Source: Opitutaceae bacterium (GTDB taxonomy: Bacteria > Verrucomicrobiota > Verrucomicrobiia > Opitutales > Opitutaceae). Taken from it: DNA of 64,000 nucleotides. This document shows, in pieces, positions 17,216 to 25,866 of the stretch. The stretch is taken from positions 91,278 through 155,277 of the forward strand of contig JADJZJ010000007.1 in assembly GCA_016715765.1 (NCBI GenBank). The letters are read 5' to 3'. The notes under the pieces are model-generated. The model saw only the letters and a list, made by a program, of their open reading frames with translations. It did not search any database and was not told the DNA's origin. Every line of letters begins with the position of its first letter. Position 1 is the first letter of the stretch. The position numbers and the translations under genes are program-made.

Positions 17216-18274
17216 ATGAGGCCTCCGAATCAGAACCACTGGAAATCGCATCTCTTCCGCTACGAGGTGCTGCTGCTGCTGGTGCTGGTGGTGGAGTGGC
17301 TGGTGTTCTGGCATTTTGGGACGACGGTCAACCGGCGCGGCGTGACCGTGGGGTTCGGCACGGTGGACCGGCAGTTCGACATCCTGCGGCACTCGTGCGA
17401 GATCGGACTCCTCGCGCTGGCGCTGACGCCCGTGATCCTCACCGCCGGCATCGATCTGGCGGTTGGCTCGCTGCTCGGACTCTGCGCCGTGATCTTCGGC
17501 CAATTGTGGCATGATGCCGGCCTGCCGGTCTGGGCGGCGGCCGCGGGCGCGCTGGCGGCCGGCGGACTCGGCGGCGCCCTCAACGCCGGGCTCATCGCGC
17601 GGCTGCAGCTGCCGCCGCTCATCGTGACGCTCGGCACCTACTCGCTGTTCCGCGGCCTCGCGGAGGCGCTGACCCGCGGCGCGGTGACGTACACGGATTT
17701 TCCCGCCGGATTTCTGTTTCTCGGGCAGGAACGCTGGCTGGGTCTGCCCGTGCAGGCGTGGGTGTTCGCCGGCGTGGCCGCGGGGATCTGGATTCTGGTG
17801 CACCGCACCATGACCGGGCGGGCCCTGCGCGTGATCGGATTCTCGCCGGAAGGCGCGCGCTATGCCGGGCTGCCGGTGACGCGGCAGGTCGCGCTGGCGT
17901 ATGTGCTGGCCGGATTCATCGCGGGCCTCGCGGCCCTGATCTACACCGCGCGGCTCGGCCAGGCCCGGGCCGACGCCGGCACGGGTTACGAGCTGTTCGC
18001 GATCACGGCGGTCGTGCTCGGCGGCACGAGCATCTTTGGCGGCCGCGGCAGTGTCACCGGCACGCTGCTCGGCGTGGCCGTGATCGCGGTGCTGAAGAAC
18101 GGCCTCGCCACGCTGCCGGCCGTCATCCGCCTGAATGCCGCCGAGGAATTGTCCGGCCTGCTCACCGGCGGCCTGCTCCTCGGCGTCCTGGCCCTCGGCG
18201 CCGCGCCAAAGTTCTTGTCGGCGTGGCGGTCGCGCGGACAGTCTCGCCGTCAACCCGCCTTGCCCCCGCCATGA
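17216..18274 (+). CDS. rhaQ: Sugar ABC importer permease 2
   Basis: A 352-aa second permease of the same family, with an extra N-terminal hydrophobic helix (LLLLVLVVEWLVFWHFG). Family features include ALTPVILTAGIDLAVGSLLG, LQLPPLIVTLGTYSLFRG and VLGGTSIFGGRGSVTGTLLG. It is a paralogue of permease 1 and probably its heterodimer partner. Its stop overlaps the presumed ATG of the binding-protein gene (ATGA at 18271-18274). The 175-bp gap before it is repeat DNA. Confidence 0.85.
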   Translation: MRPPNQNHWKSHLFRYEVLLLLVLVVEWLVFWHFGTTVNRRGVTVGFGTVDRQFDILRHSCEIGLLALALTPVILTAGIDLAVGSLLGLCAVIFGQLWHDAGLPVWAAAAGALAAGGLGGALNAGLIARLQLPPLIVTLGTYSLFRGLAEALTRGAVTYTDFPAGFLFLGQERWLGLPVQAWVFAGVAAGIWILVHRTMTGRALRVIGFSPEGARYAGLPVTRQVALAYVLAGFIAGLAALIYTARLGQARADAGTGYELFAITAVVLGGTSIFGGRGSVTGTLLGVAVIAVLKNGLATLPAVIRLNAAEELSGLLTGGLLLGVLALGAAPKFLSAWRSRGQSRRQPALPPP

Positions 18275-18349
18275 AAATTCCCGCCCTCCTGCCTCCTGCT
18301 CCTCGCCCTGCTGCCGGCCGTCCCGGTATTCGCGGCCGAGTCCCGGCTC
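18271..18349 (+). other. Signal-peptide segment of the binding protein, frameshifted
   Basis: The ATG at 18271 is in a different frame from the binding protein, yet removing one C of the CC at 18292-18293 joins it to a perfect leader: MKIPALLLLLLALLPAVPVF then AAESRL. As written, the binding-protein frame has no ATG, GTG or TTG between the permease stop (18272-18274) and 18350. This is either a recent one-base insertion or a sequencing error. Confidence 0.7.
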
Positions 18350-19249
18350 ATGATCGCCCTCATGCCCAAGGCCAAGGGCAACGCCTATTTTCTCTCGTGC
18401 AAGACCGGCGCCGACCGCGCCGCCCGGGAGCTCAACGTCGAACTGCTCTTCGACGGCCCCGTCGACACCAATGCGGCGAAGCAGAACGAGATCGTGGAGA
18501 ACTGGATCACCCTGGGCGTGGACGCGATCGCCGTCTCGGCGGAGAACAAGGAGGGTCTTTCCACCGCCCTGCGCAAGGCGCGGAAGGCGGGCATCACCGT
18601 GGTCGCGTTCGATTCCGACGTGCAGCCCGATGCGCGCAGCTTCTTCGTGAACCAGGCCACGCCCGAGGGTATCGGCCAGACGCTGATGGACGAGGCCGCG
18701 CGGCTGATGGACGGGGAGGGGGAGTTTGCAATCATCACCGCCACCCTCACCGCCGCGAACCAGCGCGAATGGATGAAGCACATCGAGGCGCGGCTCGCAG
18801 AAAAGTATCCGCGCCTGAAGCTCGTCGCCGTGCGGCCCAGCGACGACCTCAAGGACAAGGCGCAGTCCGAGGCCACGGCGCTGATGAGCGCGTACCCCAA
18901 CCTCAAGCTCCTCATGGCGATCTGCTCGCCCGGCGTCCCGGGGGCGGCCGAAGCCGTGCAGCAGGCCGGCAAGGCGGGCCGGGTGAAGGTCATCGGCCTC
19001 GGGCTCCCCAACGAGAACCGGCGCTATGTGAAGGCCGGCGTGACCGACAGCGTGATCCTCTGGAACACCGGCGATCTCGGTTATCTCACGGTGTATGCCG
19101 CGGCGGCCGCGACCCGCGGCGAACTCAAGGCCGGGGCGAAGACCTTTCGGGCCGGGGAACTCGGCGAGCTGCGCCTCGCGGGCGACCATATCCTTCTCGG
19201 CCGGCCCTTCATCTTCAACCGCGGGAACATCGACCGCTTTGATTTCTGA
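18350..19249 (+). CDS. rhaS: Periplasmic sugar-binding protein of the ABC importer (RhaS-like)
   Basis: The substrate-binding protein of the importer, periplasmic binding protein type I fold (RbsB/RhaS-like). The mature part carries IALMPKAKGNAYFLSC at the N-terminus, ENWITLGVDAIAVSAEN, VAFDSDVQPDARSFFVNQ and a C-terminal lobe with VKVIGLGLPNENRRYVKAGV. The in-frame ATG at 18350 falls after the signal sequence, so the true gene most likely starts at 18271 with a one-base frameshift near 18292. Its TGA stop lies in a dispersed repeat unit. Position immediately after both permeases supports the assignment; rhamnose as ligand is inferred. Confidence 0.85.
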   Translation: MIALMPKAKGNAYFLSCKTGADRAARELNVELLFDGPVDTNAAKQNEIVENWITLGVDAIAVSAENKEGLSTALRKARKAGITVVAFDSDVQPDARSFFVNQATPEGIGQTLMDEAARLMDGEGEFAIITATLTAANQREWMKHIEARLAEKYPRLKLVAVRPSDDLKDKAQSEATALMSAYPNLKLLMAICSPGVPGAAEAVQQAGKAGRVKVIGLGLPNENRRYVKAGVTDSVILWNTGDLGYLTVYAAAAATRGELKAGAKTFRAGELGELRLAGDHILLGRPFIFNRGNIDRFDF

Positions 19250-19344
19250 GCGCAGCGAAGAATCCAGTGCGGCGCGCGCAGATTGTAGGAGCGGCTTTAC
19301 GCCGCGAGGTTGCGCGCTCAATCGCGGCGTAAAGCCGCTCCGAC
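19243..19344. repeat. Half TTCTGAGCGCAGCGAAGAAT unit plus GTAGGAGCGGCTTTACGCCG palindrome
   Basis: TTCTGAGCGCAGCGAAGAAT begins at 19245 and includes the stop codon of the binding-protein gene. Then a REP-like palindrome: left arm GTAGGAGCGGCTTTACGCCG (19285-19307) and right arm CGGCGTAAAGCCGCTCC (19325-19341) around a 14-bp loop. It could form a stable hairpin in RNA and may act as an operon-end structure. No T-run follows. Confidence 0.75.
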
Positions 19345-19717
19345 ACGAAATCCGTGTAATGCTGAAGCCGTTCCCGGGCGCTGCTCCGTTCGCTGCCGTG
19401 CAACACCTCGCGCTGATCAGGACTCGACATGTCCTTTCCGCGTGATCCGCGGGTAAGGGTTGAATTCAAAAAACCAATCAGCAGTTTGAATACACCCCCT
19501 TGATCGGACTGTCTGAGGTTCGGTTGCGTTGAGTCATTTCGGCGAGAGTTCAATTAGTCGGCCAGTAAAAGGCGCCGGTGCCTTGCCGGCGTGCAGTCCC
19601 CAACCCCTGACCTGTAACCCAACCCCCGTATCCGTTCCCTCCCTAGCGAGCCGTCGTTGTCTCCTGTCCGGAGGCGTTTCCCTGCCGATAATCTTACACC
19701 CAAGCACAAAAGACATC
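19345..19717 (+). promoter_or_regulatory. Upstream region of the TonB-dependent receptor gene
   Basis: A 373-bp gene-free stretch before the receptor ATG. It includes an AT-rich patch at 19455-19500 (GAATTCAAAAAACCAATCAG) unlike the surrounding GC-rich DNA, the likeliest promoter position. No specific -35/-10 or operator can be assigned from sequence alone. Confidence 0.35.
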
Positions 19718-22700
19718 ATGAACTCCCAAAAATACCCGCTCCGTTCCGGAGTCCGACACCTGCAGGTGTCGTTGCTGGCCTGTCTGCTGATCGTTCCGCT
19801 TTCGGCCCAGGAGGCCAGAACTGAAGCTCCCAAGCCAGAACCCAAGGCCGCTGCGCCCACGACCGCCGAGGTCACGGCGGCAACCGCCCGGACCGATGAT
19901 GAGGTGGTCCAGCTGACGCCCTTCACCGTCACGAACGATCGTGACCAGGGCTACTTTGCCGAGAACACGCTGGCCGGCAGCCGCCTGAACACCAATCTCG
20001 CCGACGTCGCCGCCTCGATCACCGTCGTGACGAAACAGCAGATGGAGGATACCGCCTCGGTCGACATCAACGATGTCTTCAAGTTCGAGGCCAACACCGA
20101 GGGCTCGGGCACCTACTCGCCCCTCATCACCGACCGCGGCACCGCCAAGGACGCCGTGGCCGGCTACACGCTGGGCAACGACGGTGGCACGACCACCAAC
20201 GCGCAGTCGAACCGCATCCGCGGCCTGGGCGTGCCCGACGCCGCGATGAACTATTATCCGACCAACAACCGGATTCCGTTCGACGCCTACAACACCCAGT
20301 CGGTCGAAATCAGCCGCGGTCCGAATTCCCTGCTCTTCGGTTTGGGCAGCCCCGCCGGCATCGTGAACCAGTCCACCGCGCAGGCCGTGCTGAACCGCGA
20401 CACCAACAACGTGCAGGTGCGCACCGACCACAACGGCTCTTTCCGCGGTTCGTTCGCCTTCAACCGCTCGATCATCGACAACAAACTCGCGCTGTACATG
20501 GGCTTCCTGTACAACGACCAGCGGTTCGAGCGCAAACCCGCCTCCGACCTGACCAACCGCCAGTTCGCCGCGATCACCTTCAAGCCCTTCCCGAAGACCG
20601 TCATCCGCGCCTTTGCCGAGGGTTTTGAAAACAAGGCCAACCGCCCGAATTCCCTCACGCCGCGCGATTTCGTCACGCCGTGGCTGCAGTCCGGCCGTCC
20701 GGTCTATGACCCGATCACGCGCATGGTCACCCGCCTCGACTCCGGCGTCGTCACCGGCCCGTACGTCTTCTCGACCCTCTCGCCCGGCTATGTGCCCGGC
20801 ACCCTGGCCAACGCCTCCAACCTGACGGCGACCACCTCGTCGCAGTATGTGCCCGGCATCATCTATGACCAGGTCGCCCGCCCGCTCATGCGCGTGGACG
20901 ACGGCGTGTTCATCGACCTCTTCCAGCGCCAGCCGACGCTGTCCCGCACCGCGTGGACGAACCCGGAGCAGACCAATCCCACGCCGGCCAACCAGGGCTG
21001 GGTCGCCCAGGATCCGCGCTACGCCATCTTGGACCGCCAGTGGACCTCGTCCGGCGCCCTGCCGGCCCCCACGGTCACCATCGGCGGCGTCACCTACACG
21101 CAGGGCACCTACCAGAATGCCGGCGTCACCAACCAGTCCATCTACGACTGGACCGAGTACAACACCAACGAGGCCAACTTCGGCTATCTCCGCGCGGGCA
21201 ACTACAACGTCGAGCTGGAACAGGAACTCCTGCCCAACCTCTTCCTCAACGCCGGCTGGTTCCGCCAGGACGTCGACTCCGCGGAAAACTACACGATCTC
21301 GCAGCTCACCGGCGCCACGCTGACGATCGACACTAACGTCAAGAAGCCGGACGGCTCGGCCAACGCGTACCTGGGCCTGCCCTACATCAACGACTATACG
21401 CCGGACACCTTCTACCAGCCCGAGACCGTGGACAACTACCGGGTCATGCTCGCGTACGACATGGACTTCTCCAAGCGCGAGGACTGGATGAGCATTCTCG
21501 GCAAGCACCGCCTCCTCGGCATGTGGTCCAAGCAGGATTCCGCCCGCCAGGTCGAGCGCTGGCGCATGAACTTCATGAACGCCGACGGGATCGCGCGCTA
21601 CCGCTACCTGAACAATCCGCTGCTGAACAACGGATTCAACCGCTGGAATGCGGGCCAGGGCTACCTGCAGCGCAATTACTACATGGGCAGTCCCGGTGGT
21701 TCCTACAATGTGACCAAGTCCACCGGTTTCTTCGGCAATCCGGGTTGGGACAGCCCCTACACCGTCCCCGGCGGATCGCAGATCTACAATTACGCCTCCG
21801 GCCAGTTTGAAAACTTCCCGGTGACCTACGGGACGTTCTTCTCCGATGCCGGCAGCTACCGCACCCAGCGTGAGGTCGAGAGCTACAATCTGGCGCTGCA
21901 AAGCTACATCTGGAAGAACCGCGTGATCGCCACCCTCGGCTGGCGCCGGGACGATTACCGCGCCCGCCGCACCACGACCGGTGCGATTCAGAACCCCGAC
22001 CTCACCACCGCCGCGATCGCCCTGACGTCCAGGCAGATCTACGACGCCACCACCGGTTACACCAATTACGACCTCGTCATGAACCGCTGGAACCGCTGGG
22101 ACGAGCTCACCGGTGACACCAAGACCCTCGGCGTCGCCGTCCGGCCCTTCTTCGACTGGAACAAGAGCGGCGCCTCGCCCTCGCAGCTGCGGCAGTTCGC
22201 CGACGGCCTGACGCTCTACTACAACAAGTCGGACAACTTCAACCCGCCGGCCACGTTCCAGACCGACCTGTTCTTCAAGCCGCTGCCCAAGCCCACGGGC
22301 AAGGGCGAGGACATCGGCCTCGGTTTCAACATGCTGGATAACAAGCTGGTTGTCCGCCTCAACTGGTTCGAGAACACCAACCAGGACGAGCGCACCGGCG
22401 CGGCCGACACGCTGCTGACCCGCCTGATCTACGGTGACACCACCCTGATGCAGCCCTGGGCGACGGCCGTTGTCCGCCTCCGCAACGGCGCCAATCCGGC
22501 GGTCAACAACTGGAATTCGAACACCGTCAACCCGCTCACCGACGCGATGCACCAGCAGATCTGGGCCCTCCTGAAGCTCCCGCGCGACTACTACGCCGGT
22601 CTCAGCCGCGGCGGCACGCAGGACAGCCAGGCCACGGGTTATGAAGCGCAGATCACCTACAACCCGACCCGCAACTGGACCATGAAGCTCACCGGCGCGA

Positions 22701-23377
22701 AGCAGGAGACGACCTACCAGAACATCGCCCCGCAGTACGACGCCTGGTACGCCGAGCGCAAACCCGTCTGGGATGCCGCCACCGCCCCTGACATTCCCGA
22801 CTTCACCGACGGCGCGGGCACGCAGTACTCGCTGCGCAACTTCTGGTCGTCCTACGGCTACACCAGCGCGGCCCGCCTGAGCAACACGGACGGCAACACG
22901 AGTGCCCAGAATTACTTCGACAACGTCGTCGTCTCCCAGATCGGCCTCGCCAAGGCCCTCGAGGGCGTGGTGGCGCCCAACCAGCGCAAGTACCGCGGTT
23001 CGTTCATCACGAACTACAACTTCTCGGAAGGCCGGCTCCGCGGCTTCTCGATCGGCGGCAGCGAGCGCTGGGAGTCCAAGGCCGCCGTCGGCTTCAAGGG
23101 CAAGGCGGCGGACCCGACCCGTCCGACCGTGCTCACGGCCTCCGATCCCAACCAGCCGGTGTACTTCGACAACGGCAACTACTACACCGATTTCTGGTTC
23201 ACGTACCGGACCAAGGTTTGGAACGACAAGTTCAACATGAAGATTCAGCTGAACGTGAACAACGTCTTCGAGAGCGGTTCGCTGGTGCCGATTGCGGTCA
23301 ACTATGACGGCACGCCCTGGGCGTTCCGCATCATCGACCCGCGGCAGTTCATCCTCACGACGACGTTTGATTTCTAA
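19718..23377 (+). CDS. TonB-dependent outer-membrane receptor
   Basis: A 1219-aa outer-membrane transporter for an oligosaccharide or other large ligand, energised by TonB. The start at 19718 gives a signal peptide ending PLSA-QEA (residue 30). A Pro/Ala/Glu linker and the segment VVQLTPFTVTNDRDQGYFAE (63-82), a TonB-box-like leader common in Verrucomicrobia, precede the plug (SRLNTNLADVAASITVVTK). The beta-barrel ends with an aromatic Phe (ILTTTFDF), as outer-membrane insertion requires. No SusD partner gene is nearby, so this is not a Bacteroidota-style SusCD pair. Its position between the rhamnose importer and other pectin genes suggests rhamnogalacturonan oligosaccharides, by inference. 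Confidence 0.9.
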   Translation: MNSQKYPLRSGVRHLQVSLLACLLIVPLSAQEARTEAPKPEPKAAAPTTAEVTAATARTDDEVVQLTPFTVTNDRDQGYFAENTLAGSRLNTNLADVAASITVVTKQQMEDTASVDINDVFKFEANTEGSGTYSPLITDRGTAKDAVAGYTLGNDGGTTTNAQSNRIRGLGVPDAAMNYYPTNNRIPFDAYNTQSVEISRGPNSLLFGLGSPAGIVNQSTAQAVLNRDTNNVQVRTDHNGSFRGSFAFNRSIIDNKLALYMGFLYNDQRFERKPASDLTNRQFAAITFKPFPKTVIRAFAEGFENKANRPNSLTPRDFVTPWLQSGRPVYDPITRMVTRLDSGVVTGPYVFSTLSPGYVPGTLANASNLTATTSSQYVPGIIYDQVARPLMRVDDGVFIDLFQRQPTLSRTAWTNPEQTNPTPANQGWVAQDPRYAILDRQWTSSGALPAPTVTIGGVTYTQGTYQNAGVTNQSIYDWTEYNTNEANFGYLRAGNYNVELEQELLPNLFLNAGWFRQDVDSAENYTISQLTGATLTIDTNVKKPDGSANAYLGLPYINDYTPDTFYQPETVDNYRVMLAYDMDFSKREDWMSILGKHRLLGMWSKQDSARQVERWRMNFMNADGIARYRYLNNPLLNNGFNRWNAGQGYLQRNYYMGSPGGSYNVTKSTGFFGNPGWDSPYTVPGGSQIYNYASGQFENFPVTYGTFFSDAGSYRTQREVESYNLALQSYIWKNRVIATLGWRRDDYRARRTTTGAIQNPDLTTAAIALTSRQIYDATTGYTNYDLVMNRWNRWDELTGDTKTLGVAVRPFFDWNKSGASPSQLRQFADGLTLYYNKSDNFNPPATFQTDLFFKPLPKPTGKGEDIGLGFNMLDNKLVVRLNWFENTNQDERTGAADTLLTRLIYGDTTLMQPWATAVVRLRNGANPAVNNWNSNTVNPLTDAMHQQIWALLKLPRDYYAGLSRGGTQDSQATGYEAQITYNPTRNWTMKLTGAKQETTYQNIAPQYDAWYAERKPVWDAATAPDIPDFTDGAGTQYSLRNFWSSYGYTSAARLSNTDGNTSAQNYFDNVVVSQIGLAKALEGVVAPNQRKYRGSFITNYNFSEGRLRGFSIGGSERWESKAAVGFKGKAADPTRPTVLTASDPNQPVYFDNGNYYTDFWFTYRTKVWNDKFNMKIQLNVNNVFESGSLVPIAVNYDGTPWAFRIIDPRQFILTTTFDF

Positions 23378-23403
23378 AGGGGTGCACTGATTCAGGTTCA
23401 TTC

Positions 23404-23438
23404 GGCTCCCCGGCTTGACCGCCGGGGAGCCTTTTTTT
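23404..23438 (+). terminator. Rho-independent terminator of the receptor gene
   Basis: A perfect 11-bp stem, GGCTCCCCGGC (23404-23414) with GCCGGGGAGCC (23421-23431), a 6-nt loop and seven T residues, 27 bp after the receptor stop codon. Confidence 0.95.
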
Positions 23439-23448
23439 GGAGTGCGAT

Positions 23449-23630
23449 GTAGGGCGGGGATTCCGATCCCCGCCATCGAATATCCAAAGACTCACGAGGC
23501 GGGGTTCGGAAACCCCGCCCTACAACAATTCCCGGGATCGCGACCGCCGTCCTGGGAGCGAGGCCCGCCCGCATCTTTGCGTTTCCCATCCGGAGAAAGA
23601 TTAAGATTAAGAGGAAAGAGAAAGATCCGG
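23449..23630. repeat. GTAGGGCGGGGATTCCGATC inverted pair and purine-rich unit
   Basis: Arms GTAGGGCGGGGATTCCGATC (23449-23474) and GGGGTTCGGAAACCCCGCCC (23498-23523) are imperfect reverse complements. A single copy of the purine-rich unit GAGAAAGATTAAGATTAAGA-GGAAAGAGAAAGAT follows at 23593-23630. That unit recurs in pairs at 27861-27973 and 34797-34982. Confidence 0.7.
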
Positions 23631-23704
23631 AAATGCGGGCCGGCGGCCCGCGCTCCCGGGGGATTGCCTCCGGGCGACCCAGCCCTGAAGCTCACCCCGC
23701 CTCC

Positions 23705-25636
23705 ATGCCCCCTGTGCCCCCAACCGAAACCGGCCCACCGGCGCGACGCCGCGGCGACTGGCCGGCCCTGCTGCTCTTCGTCTTGGTGGCGGCCGCGTAT
23801 GCGAACACCTTCGGCGTGCCGTTCCTCTTTGACGACGCGGTGGCCGTGGAGCGCAATCCCAGCATCCGCCAGCTTTGGCCGCTCTCGGTGCCGCTGTCAC
23901 CGCCGCCGGAGGGCGGGACCACGACGGGCCGGCCGGTCGTCAATTTCTCGCTGGCCCTGAACTACGCCCTGAGCGGCGAGGCGGTCTGGAGCTACCACGC
24001 GTTCAACCTGCTGATTCACGCGGCCGCGGCACTGGCGCTCCTCGGGATCATGCGCCGCACCCTCCGCTCGCCCGCGCTGCGACTGGCCTTGGGCACGGAC
24101 GCCGGCCCGCTGGCCCTGGCCGTGGCGGCACTCTGGGCGCTGCATCCGCTGCAGACCGAGTCGGTGACCGGCATCGCGCAGCGCACCGAATCGCTCTGCG
24201 GATTGTTCTATCTGCTCACGCTTTACTTTTTCATTCTCGGAACCGAATCACCGGCGCGGCGCCGTTGGCCGGTGCTGGCGGTTGCGGCCTGCCTGCTGGG
24301 GATGGGCACGAAGGAGGTCATGGTCACGGCCCCGTTGCTGGTGCTGCTGTATGACCGCACCTTCGTGGCCGGGAGCTTCGCGTCGGCCTGGCGTCAGCGC
24401 CGCGGTCTGCATCTCGCGCTTGCCGCCACCTGGGTACCGCTCGCCTGGCTCGTGCTGGACGGCGGCGGCACGCGCGGCGCCTCCGCCGGACTGGGGCTCG
24501 GCGTGACGTGGTGGTCCTACCTGCTCAAGCAGTGCGAGGCCCTGATCCTCTACCTGCGGCTCTCGATCTGGCCGCATCCGCTCGTGCTCGACTACGGCAC
24601 CGGGGTGATCAAGTCGGCGGGCGAGGTCTGGGTGCAGGGGCTCGCCGTGCTCGGCCTGCTCGCCGCGACAGCCTGGGCGCTCGTGCGCCGGCCCGTGCCC
24701 GGTTTCTGCGGCGCCTGGTTTTTCATCATCCTCGCGCCGAGCTCGAGCGTGATCCCGCTCGTGGCCCAGACCATGGCCGAACACCGGATGTACCTGCCCC
24801 TCGCGGCGGTGGTCGCGCTGCTGGCCGTGGGCGGGCAACGCCTGCTCGGCGCCCGGACCCTGCCGGTGCTGGGGGTCGTGGCCGCGGGGTTATTCGTCCT
24901 GACCATAGTGCGCAATCATACCTACCGCAGTGCGTTCGTGATCTGGAGCGACACCGTGACGAAGTGTCCGGAAAGCGCCCGCGCCCGGCTCAATCTGGGG
25001 GTGGAGTTGCAGCGCCTGGGTCAGCGCAAGGAAGCGCTCCGTCAATTCGAACGCGCCGCCGCCCTGCAAACCGGCTACGTCTCGGCGCATTACCATTGGG
25101 GCGCGACCCTGTTGGAGGAAGGCCGGGTGGAGGAAGCGCTGGTCCAGCTGGAGATCGCCGTCAGGCTGGGCCCCGCGCATGCGGATGCGCAGCTCGCCCT
25201 CGGCAACGCCCTGGTGCGGGCGCGGCGTCCCGCGGAGGCCGTGCCGCATTTCGAGCGTACGCTTGAGCTCCGGCCGGCGGCCGATGCGCATTACAACCTG
25301 GCGGTCGCGTTGCTGGAACTCGGGCGTACGGCCGAGGCGGAGCAACAGCTGGGTGCCGCGGTCCGGCTTGAACCCGGGCTCGTGGTGGCACAGCGCCGGC
25401 TCGCGCTGCTGCTCGCCCAGTCCGGCCGGCTCGAGGAAGCGGCGGAGCACTTGCAGGCGATTCTTGCCGCGCAGCCCGCCGAGGCCGACGCCCACGCCAA
25501 CCTCGGCAACGTGCGCCTGCTCCAGGGCCGCGCCGCCGAGGCCGTCACACACTATGAGGCCGCCCTGCGGTTGAGGCCGGATGACTCGCGCCTCCGTGAA
25601 AACCTGGAACTAGCCCGCCAATCGCTCCGGAGGTAA
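23705..25636 (+). CDS. TMTC-like polytopic membrane protein with TPR domain
   Basis: A 643-aa inner-membrane protein resembling the TMTC/ArnT-type glycosyltransferase-C fold with C-terminal tetratricopeptide repeats. The ATG at 23705 is preferred. The first periplasmic loop carries FLFDDAVAVERNPSIRQ, the acidic DD motif expected of GT-C enzymes. About ten membrane segments follow, including TMAEHRMYLPLAAVVALLAV. From about residue 430 there are at least six TPR units (e.g. SARARLNLGVELQRLGQRKE, ARLNLG- and AHANLG-type helices). TMTC proteins transfer mannose to protein Ser/Thr in animals; bacterial activity is unknown. It is a paralogue of the convergent gene at 25867-27783. Confidence 0.75.
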   Translation: MPPVPPTETGPPARRRGDWPALLLFVLVAAAYANTFGVPFLFDDAVAVERNPSIRQLWPLSVPLSPPPEGGTTTGRPVVNFSLALNYALSGEAVWSYHAFNLLIHAAAALALLGIMRRTLRSPALRLALGTDAGPLALAVAALWALHPLQTESVTGIAQRTESLCGLFYLLTLYFFILGTESPARRRWPVLAVAACLLGMGTKEVMVTAPLLVLLYDRTFVAGSFASAWRQRRGLHLALAATWVPLAWLVLDGGGTRGASAGLGLGVTWWSYLLKQCEALILYLRLSIWPHPLVLDYGTGVIKSAGEVWVQGLAVLGLLAATAWALVRRPVPGFCGAWFFIILAPSSSVIPLVAQTMAEHRMYLPLAAVVALLAVGGQRLLGARTLPVLGVVAAGLFVLTIVRNHTYRSAFVIWSDTVTKCPESARARLNLGVELQRLGQRKEALRQFERAAALQTGYVSAHYHWGATLLEEGRVEEALVQLEIAVRLGPAHADAQLALGNALVRARRPAEAVPHFERTLELRPAADAHYNLAVALLELGRTAEAEQQLGAAVRLEPGLVVAQRRLALLLAQSGRLEEAAEHLQAILAAQPAEADAHANLGNVRLLQGRAAEAVTHYEAALRLRPDDSRLRENLELARQSLRR

Positions 25637-25866
25637 TGCAGTTTTTAACCACGGATCACACGGATTTCACGGATCAGATGATAGCCACAAGAGGCTCAGA
25701 AGGCACATAAGGCTCCGATCCGTTTTGCTGGAAAGATCCCTGTAGCAGACCACACCGCGTTCTTCGATCGCTCCTGCCCTCGGTATTTATCCTTTTGTGC
25801 TTTATGTGCCTCTTGTGGCCATTGTCTTGGCATCCGTGCCATCCGTGTGATCCGTGGTTAAAAAAC
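25637..25866. repeat. Long CACGGAT inverted-repeat element between convergent TMTC genes
   Basis: The left arm (25648-25712) holds CCACGGATCACACGGATTTC, then ATAGCCACAAGAGGCTCAGA and AGGCACATAAGG. The right arm (25796-25862) is the reverse complement of the same modules (GTGCCTCTTGTGGCCATTG, CCGTGTGATCCGTGGTTAA). No terminator of the classical hairpin-plus-T form is visible apart from this element. Confidence 0.8.

Noticed and set aside
19718..23377. SusC/SusD-type pair
   Set aside because: No SusD-like lipoprotein gene lies next to the receptor; the next gene is a TMTC-like protein after a terminator.
19694..23476. Very long open frame antisense to the TonB receptor (about 1260 codons)
   Set aside because: It mirrors a real gene with strong GC codon bias, its predicted protein is Val/Gly/Arg/Ala-rich without domains, and the sense frame has a full receptor architecture.
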